From assembly GCA_950295325.1 (NCBI GenBank), contig OX485803.1, forward strand, positions 71,749,554 to 71,813,553: 64,000 nucleotides of DNA, written 5' to 3'. Source of the DNA: Polytrichum commune (Eukaryota; Streptophyta; Polytrichopsida; Polytrichales; Polytrichaceae). The notes under the pieces are model-generated. The model worked only from the letters and a program-made list of their open reading frames with translations, made no database searches and was not told the DNA's origin. Positions 57,970 through 64,000 of this stretch are shown here, piece by piece. The position numbers and the translations under genes are program-made. The first letter of the stretch is position 1, and each line of letters opens with the position of its first letter.

Positions 57970-58875
57970 CTAATGTCCTATGCGACCATAATTTGGCCAT
58001 GAGTAGTTCACTCTCACCCCTTTGACACTAGTTGAGACGGTTTCTTGATTGTTTTAAGTATTGCTCTTGTTTATGTCAAGTATGCTATGTTCTACCACGT
58101 GGATAATTTTGATTTAATAGAGTTATTTATGTTTGGAATATTTCAAATATGGGAGTGTGCTCTCAACTAGTTTACAACATGACCGCTCCATAAACCAAAA
58201 CTTGACATTTGTCACCTCCGCTATTTAGGGGCAAAATATCCTAGACATGTTTTTTTGTTGATCCTTGTGTGCAAATGATTCCCAATTGATTTGAAAATTT
58301 GCATGACACTCAAATGCAAGATATCCTAAACATCTATCGTCGGAATTTTTAGTTGGACATGTGTTGGGTGTACATCCATGTGGAAGGTGCACAGTTGAAG
58401 CACCATTGCCTCAAATTGCAAAGCTTCCCCAAAAATCACAAAAATAATGGTTTCAAGATTTATGAGGTTCTTTGAGTAGGTATAATGCCCCTCTATTGAA
58501 TGAGGGTAACATTTTGTCATTTCAAGATGATTTGAGTGGAGGTCCGATAAAAAAAACAACCCTAATTTAATTTTCAAATTTTAGCCCCTTAGGTCCATTA
58601 TTATCATTCCTATTATAATCTCCTACATGATAAAACTTTAACGTTTAAAACTTGAACAATGAGTGGTCACCTCTAACCTGCAAACATCTATATGGTTGGA
58701 TTTGTCAAATAAGCTTTAAATCTTCAGCTATGGTCGTTGAAATTGAGATCACATTTTCTGGACAGATTTGAGGGAAATTGGGCATGGGAAGTTTTAAATT
58801 AAGCTTAGCTCCGGCTTAGCGTGACAGAGCAAACACACAAGTACAGTTCTAAAGATTCCTGACTACTATAGCTAA
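57970..58875. other. No gene recognised
   Basis: AT-rich spacer. Confidence 0.4.
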
Positions 58876-58877
58876 AG

Positions 58878-59765
58878 TCTAACCTCATTAATACAACACT
58901 CATTTATATGACACCCTCGATATTACGATACACTTTTGCGAGACCAAACTTTTTAGTTCAAAACTTCCTCTTTTATACAACTACGACACTCCATAATACG
59001 ACATTTAGAATCTCCATTTTGTCATATTAAAGAGGTAGTTAATGCTAAAATTCCTTTCATCCATGTTATTTACATCTAAAATACATCCATTTTTCACTTA
59101 GGAATTTCTTGGGAACTTCACTTATCATTGGAAACTTAATGAGAATTAGGGTTACTAGTGTCGAATGGACATGGTTAGGGTTAGTGTGGCCTCCTACCTA
59201 GTATGTTGCCTTGTACTCATGGTGATATAGTATCACTAGTATCTTGTGCACTCTCTTGCATGAATTGTTGGAGTATAGCACGTATATAACCTGCAACACG
59301 GAATGTTGTTTTTGCCTTGGTTGATGAAAGGGAGAAGAATAGGATGCAAAAAGAATGAGATGAACTTGGTGCTTTAATTTCAAAGTTGCAATTGGGTGAT
59401 GATGAGACGTTAATCGAGACTTACATTCAGGTGGAAGGGGAAGAGGTTACTAAGCTAGAATTGAGTACTCATGAGTTGGTGGATGCTACTTTGGGAACCA
59501 ATTCTACACAAGACTTTGATCTTGATGTTGATCTAAATTCAGTAGATGTGGATGATGTTGCTCCACCTACAATAAAGCTTAGTGATGCTAAACATCATGC
59601 ATCATTGTTGTATATATTTTAAAGCTCATATTACTTATGATTTTGTATTCCCTCAATAATGTGACAACTTTACGCCATTTTTCATATTATTGAGAAGATG
59701 ACATCTCGATAATACGACTTTTTTTGTGTTTCCCGAATGTGTCATACTAAAAGAGGGAGAACAGT
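58878..59765 (+). mobile_element. Tigger/pogo-like transposon remnant
   Basis: The left part has repeated phrases such as tatgacaccctcgatattac, gatacac and ccataatacgacattt. The right part has atctcgataatacgac and gtgtcatactaaaagaggga. Such gene-poor ends are typical of plant pogo/Tigger-type elements. Between them a 78-codon frame (59386-59622) is very acidic (DFDLDVDLNSVDVDDV) and ends PPTIKLSDAKHHASLL. I associate that with the C-terminus of this transposase family. Most of the transposase is gone. Confidence 0.4.
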
Positions 59766-59769
59766 AGAT

Positions 59770-60085
59770 GCTTCCATGTGACGTAACTTAGATCCTGATG
59801 TGTTCATACATTTATGCCTTGGGATAACTGTCTGTAGAGAGGCCTCGATGTTCTTGATGTCTGCAACGAGCTTGAAATATGGTGCAAATGTTTCAATCTC
59901 CTTGTTTCTTTTCTGTTCATCAGGCTCACACATGTAAAGTCAACTGGTCTCATTATTGTTGTTCAATGAAGCAATCCAAATATACAGTAGACTAGCTAGG
60001 CATGCAAACACGACAAACTTTTTAGCAATCAAACACCCATTGAATCTGCTCTCAGAGTAATCGCAACAAGAGTGTGCCATTGGCG
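59770..60085. other. No gene recognised
   Basis: Short spacer before the next TIR element. Confidence 0.4.
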
Positions 60086-60088
60086 TAA

Positions 60089-60482
60089 GAGCATCCTCAG
60101 TCGGTCTAGGTAAAGCTCACTGCAAACCAAAACCTATCTTCTGACTGACCTAAAATTAGAAACTGAAATTACCATCATTAGAAGCACACCTAAATAAACG
60201 TGAGATATTTCTCAAGAAAAAAGAATTGTAAAAATTTGACGTAGGTGAAATCCCTCATTGAAAACACCACATTTTCAAAATTTAGAGGGAGTGCACCAAA
60301 TCTTGCTTAAAAATGGAAAGATCCTCCCACACTCCCTCCAATTTTTTGACATTTAGAGGGAGTGTGGGAGGATCTGTCCATTTTAAGCAAGATTTGGTGC
60401 ACTCCCTCTAAATTTTGAGCAATTTTAAGCAAGATAGGTCTTGGTTTGCAGTGAGCTTTACCTAGACCGACTGAGGATGCTC
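60089..60482. mobile_element. PIF/Harbinger-like MITE (394 bp)
   Basis: The ends GAGCATCCTCAGTCGGTCTA and TAGACCGACTGAGGATGCTC are perfect inverted repeats that continue over about 40 bp. They are flanked by TAA on both sides (60086-60088, 60483-60485). An inner inverted pair (about 60285-60345 and 60355-60420: aaatcttgctta, gatcctcccacactccctc) makes nearly the whole element foldable. It carries no coding sequence. Confidence 0.9.
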
Positions 60483-60485
60483 TAA

Positions 60486-62580
60486 GCATGTGATTATGTC
60501 ACTTTACCCTAGATCCAAATTGTGGTTGACATTGTGGCTGCCCAAAAAATCCTCCACAACCACACTAGTAGGAAACCAGGGTACGCATGACAGCAAGCCG
60601 TGACAGGCTGGGCTGACAGTGTCGGAAATTTCCACACTGCCGCCGCTTGCGGGCAAAAAGTTGGAAATTGCCGTGAGAAAATTAAACGCCGTGCATGGAA
60701 GGCGAGGGCCTGTGGAAGTTGTGTTGCTGCAGGTTAAGGTGTTCGGCACAACCACGCAGACATTAATTAATGTAACTTGGGAGGCGGGCCGGGGATTAAG
60801 TGCTTTGGGGCATTTAACACGCCACCCCGGCATTGTTTACTGGACCGAGCCTCACCGTTGATGTACATGCCTGTATAGTATCTTATAGGTGGTTTAGGCA
60901 CTATTTTAAAGTGTGCGCTGTATTTAGCAGTCAGTATGAACTTCCCGTATATATGTATTGCACACATATACCAAGTGCATATTGGTGGACTTAAGAACTT
61001 CGTATACAGTACTGTTTCATGTCAGTCGCAATGTAAAGATAACAATACGAATTTTTTTTTGGAATTTTTTTTTAATCCGGTTGCAATAAAAGAATTGGGC
61101 ATAACAGCTGCCACATCTGCCAGTTCTGAGGTGGATTTTCCAAGGCGTCACAAAAAGCAGCAACACGGACACAGATATGGGAGGTTTGCAATACAGATTG
61201 TTTGCAAAATTCAATATATATGAATGTACAAGGTTATTTCAACCGTGTTGTGCGTGGCAGAGTTGGGGATATCGCTTTGAAAGCAATGCTAATGTCTCCC
61301 CATCATCCCCTACTATTGTCCTTCTGTTATTCTATCACATTCAATCTCCTTGCCTACACTGTGAGCTATGATGTAACACAAAGTTGCAATTCTGGCATAC
61401 GGGCTCCGACCTCCCCTTCATGTGCACCGCCGTCTTCCAGGGGCCTTCGTCGAGAATGCCACCTTAAGGTCGCCCACCAGGAGCATCCTTCGCAGATGTT
61501 GCCCACATTGGGCTCAATGTTTAGCATCCTGCTCCTGCAGGTCAAAACAATGGGCATTCAGGTACACACACTGCAACATAGTGCCCAAACACAAAAAATA
61601 ACCATGCTTGGTGATAGAAAAGCATATCACAAATGCGCACACACATGGCCTGCTGCGACTTGAATGCGGACGGTGTTCCATCCTGGCGTTATCTGTGGCA
61701 ACACCACTTACCCCATCTCCAGCACACACGGAGATGTTTGAGAATCCTAATTGCATGCCCCCTTCAAGTGCAAATTTTTTTCCCTAAGGATGTAGGGCAT
61801 GCCATGCAGGTTTCAACAATTCAAAACACACCTGCGCCTTGTGCTTCTGTCTGTAGTGTGCTTTGCGAGTGGGGTGATGCGGGTATCGATTACTGGGCGG
61901 TGTCCTGGTCTGAGGCAACATCCACTTCAATCACTTGTTCGCATCATCGTGCGCCTACAACATCTGCCACTTGCTGTCATGCTCACAGGCAATTCAGCAG
62001 GCTTCGTCCCGGTTCCGTCTCCTCCTGCCGCTGCTGCGCAAAGCTCCTGCATCTTCTGCAAAAACGTCTCCCCCACCCCCTGCAAACTCCAAGCCAGCAA
62101 ACACCTGCATGTCGTCCATGCATTCCTCTTGTCCCAAGCCGTGCTCCTCTTCCGTGGAGTTGATTCTTCTGCTGCGAGTCTCTAACACTATATTCGTTAA
62201 TCGGAGACTTTTGAAAGTCTCAAAATAAAATATGCCCATAGTTTGGGATGCCAATATTGTGGGCATATGGAATGTTGGGAACATCAAGAACATGACAATT
62301 TAAAAATTCGCACGTAAAGAATATTCCTAATACTAAAAATAGAAAATTGCAATTATAATGAAAACGTGAACTCCATGTGGAAAATAACAAGCGAATCTAA
62401 AAAACAAATGGTTTATGTCATTATAGAGTTTGGGGTGCGCATCCCATAAGTAAGGTTCTTATGGTTTTGGATGGCACATCCCAAACGTATACCACAATTG
62501 AGTGTGACAAGTCTACTAAGTCTATTAAAAACCAAGACTACTAAGCACTAATGTTTTTTCCCGCCGTTAACTTTCACCTA
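60486..62580. other. No gene recognised
   Basis: Several overlapping frames of up to 176 codons occur between 61200 and 62300 on both strands, without recognisable domains or consistent frame. I see no supported gene. Confidence 0.4.
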
Positions 62581-62588
62581 TGTTATGT

Positions 62589-64000
62589 TTACCCATCTCC
62601 ATCTTCCGCTTCATATCCATTCTCGGCGTCATTTTCCGCAGCTGCAATACGTGCCAAATTGTCTTTGGCAAAATCTATATGTTTTTGGGGGATGGTCATT
62701 GCTTCTGTGTTGGAACCTTTGCGCGGCTTCCAAGCACAAAGTATAGTATCCGTGTTTATCCAAACCGGTGTGTACGCTGAGTCCACTGTCCACTTAAAAT
62801 TCTTTTTGGTGTCCCAACCTAAATAAGTGCGTAGCACGTTTTGGTCTTTAGTGCTTGGACGACAATATTCCACCTCAATTTGACGAAAGTTGGGGCTAGT
62901 TCGAACAAAATTGGGTGAAGACAATGCTTTTACCAACCAAATTGGCTTGGGATGCTCCTCATCCCCTGCTCGTACGAGGACCAAATACCCTTCATGGCAA
63001 TCAACACCTACACGAAACGACGGTGCCGGTCGATTACGGGCAGGGCCAACGTAATGCTCGTCCATTGCGAACTCTTCACGAACGTCTCCATTGCTGAAAA
63101 ACATAGTATCGGACTCGACAACCGTCAAACGACTTTGTGGCCAAAATCCTTGTGTCAAAGTCGTACGGGTGTCGCCACCAAGTGTCATCAAGGCTGAGCG
63201 AATGCGATCCCAATACGCGATCAACGGTTCATGGGTATCTCTAACACGTCTTGTGATGTCCTCCTCGCACAACTCTTTCCAATATTCAACGAATCCGGAT
63301 ATGCCTTTGATGATTTCCGGCCCATTCCTCATGGGTTCGGATTTGCAAGGCTTTGGTTCCCCATCCGGGACCAAACATTTCCCATCATTGTCTTGACGCC
63401 ATACGAGTATACCATCATCCGGGCCCCAATTAGGAGATGTGCACAAAAGCTTGAATTGCATGGCCGGGAGACCATCGTCCCTCATATAAAATCGGAATTG
63501 TTGTGCTTTGGTATGCCCCACCAAACGGTCCCCTCCCTTCAACATGTATGGCTTGATGAAGGCCTTGAAATCTGGTACTTCCTCAATCAAGTGCGGAATT
63601 ACTGGCATATGGTCCAAATCCATATACGATTTCATAAGAAGAGGTATGGTTGGAAAATCTTCTTCATGCAACTTCATGCTCCACCGTCCGAATGATGCAT
63701 CAATGTCGTCGTGTGTATGTCCCACCATCAAGAAAGACACAAACACCTCCTTGAAGATTCCTTTCGCCACGAGCAATGACCAAAAACAAAATACGTATCG
63801 ACATTTGTTGTCCTTCGTACAATTATCAAGTTGAACGTGGAGAGTTGGAGGCAATGGTTTTGCACAAATGGGCTCTCCGGGTGGTTTTGGCAATGACGAC
63901 ATACAAACCTCCTTCCCCGCAAGCACTGCCTCATAAAGGGATGTGGTTCCACAACCATCAAAAAGTGCACGGGAAGAATGTACCGGTGGCTTCTCAAGAT
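62589..64000 (-). CDS. DUF7869-like protein, partial at the window edge
   Basis: The frame is open from the window edge (about LEKPPVHSSRALFDGCGT) for some 470 codons without a stop, and its N-terminal half lies outside. The motifs VQLDNCTKDNK and GHTHDDIDASFGRW correspond to the second and third acidic motifs of the element-borne gene. The C-terminal half includes QFRFYMRDDG, VGVDCHEGYL and FAKDNLARIAAAEND. It has no intron where the gene at 28.6-32.4 kb has one, and it continues past that gene's premature stop. It is the best-preserved copy here. Function as a transposase or a domesticated derivative is inferred only. No terminal repeat was seen downstream within the window. Confidence 0.75.
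   Translation of the reverse strand, partial: LEKPPVHSSRALFDGCGTTSLYEAVLAGKEVCMSSLPKPPGEPICAKPLPPTLHVQLDNCTKDNKCRYVFCFWSLLVAKGIFKEVFVSFLMVGHTHDDIDASFGRWSMKLHEEDFPTIPLLMKSYMDLDHMPVIPHLIEEVPDFKAFIKPYMLKGGDRLVGHTKAQQFRFYMRDDGLPAMQFKLLCTSPNWGPDDGILVWRQDNDGKCLVPDGEPKPCKSEPMRNGPEIIKGISGFVEYWKELCEEDITRRVRDTHEPLIAYWDRIRSALMTLGGDTRTTLTQGFWPQSRLTVVESDTMFFSNGDVREEFAMDEHYVGPARNRPAPSFRVGVDCHEGYLVLVRAGDEEHPKPIWLVKALSSPNFVRTSPNFRQIEVEYCRPSTKDQNVLRTYLGWDTKKNFKWTVDSAYTPVWINTDTILCAWKPRKGSNTEAMTIPQKHIDFAKDNLARIAAAENDAENGYEAEDGDG

Noticed and set aside
57620..57973. A 117-codon frame with leucine-rich repeats
   Set aside because: The regular repeat is a 45-bp minisatellite; the spacing does not match known LRR types and no other domain is present.
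61202..62293. Frames of up to 176 codons on both strands near 61.2-62.3 kb
   Set aside because: They show no known motif and several conflicting frames; the region is merely GC-richer.

Overview
The window looks like nuclear DNA of a land plant, most likely a non-seed plant (bryophyte, lycophyte or fern grade). The grounds are plant-type U2 snRNA genes with a TATA box about 30 bp upstream, TTTAGGG telomere-type repeats, an S1-type secreted protein, a Bet v 1/PR-10-type gene with its intron at the family position, and abundant DUF7869-like and SWIM-type transposase genes. The species was not identified. The sequence is gene-poor and transposon-rich.

Left arm (1-13.6 kb): a small U2 snRNA cluster has two near-full-length copies, one copy without an Sm site, and one antisense fragment. 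It surrounds a gene for an S1-like secreted protein. A two-exon PR-10/Bet v 1-like gene follows on the minus strand. Middle-left (13.6-26 kb): decayed LINE pieces, short non-autonomous TIR elements (PIF/Harbinger-like with 3-bp TWA duplications, hAT-like with 8-bp duplications), a decayed SWIM-type MULE-like transposase, and the first half of a DUF7869-like pseudogene.

Centre (26,982-51,905): one element of about 24.9 kb is inserted in that pseudogene. It has long terminal inverted repeats that are nearly identical near the tips and a 9-bp target duplication with one mismatch. Removing it rejoins the interrupted reading frame exactly. Inside are two main genes facing each other across about 11 kb of AT-rich, repeat-filled DNA. 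On the minus strand is a three-exon DUF7869-like protein with acidic motifs compatible with an RNase-H/DDE-type transposase. On the plus strand is a multi-exon gene whose predicted first coding exon reads MARTKQTARK, identical to the start of the histone H3 tail. Its last exon encodes an FCP1/NIF-type HAD phosphatase-like domain. About 20 copies of a palindrome (arms CCCACGGGTG and CACCCGTGGG around a 2-nt centre) occur in the window. All lie inside this element, mostly in introns of these two genes and downstream of the plus-strand gene.

Right arm (51.9-64 kb): the second half of the interrupted pseudogene, more short TIR elements, a minisatellite, a Tigger/pogo-like remnant, and at the right edge a second, open DUF7869-like gene that runs off the window. 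The strongest candidate for an undescribed system is the 25-kb element. It combines a histone-tail-mimic/phosphatase fusion, a putative transposase and an element-specific intronic palindrome family.
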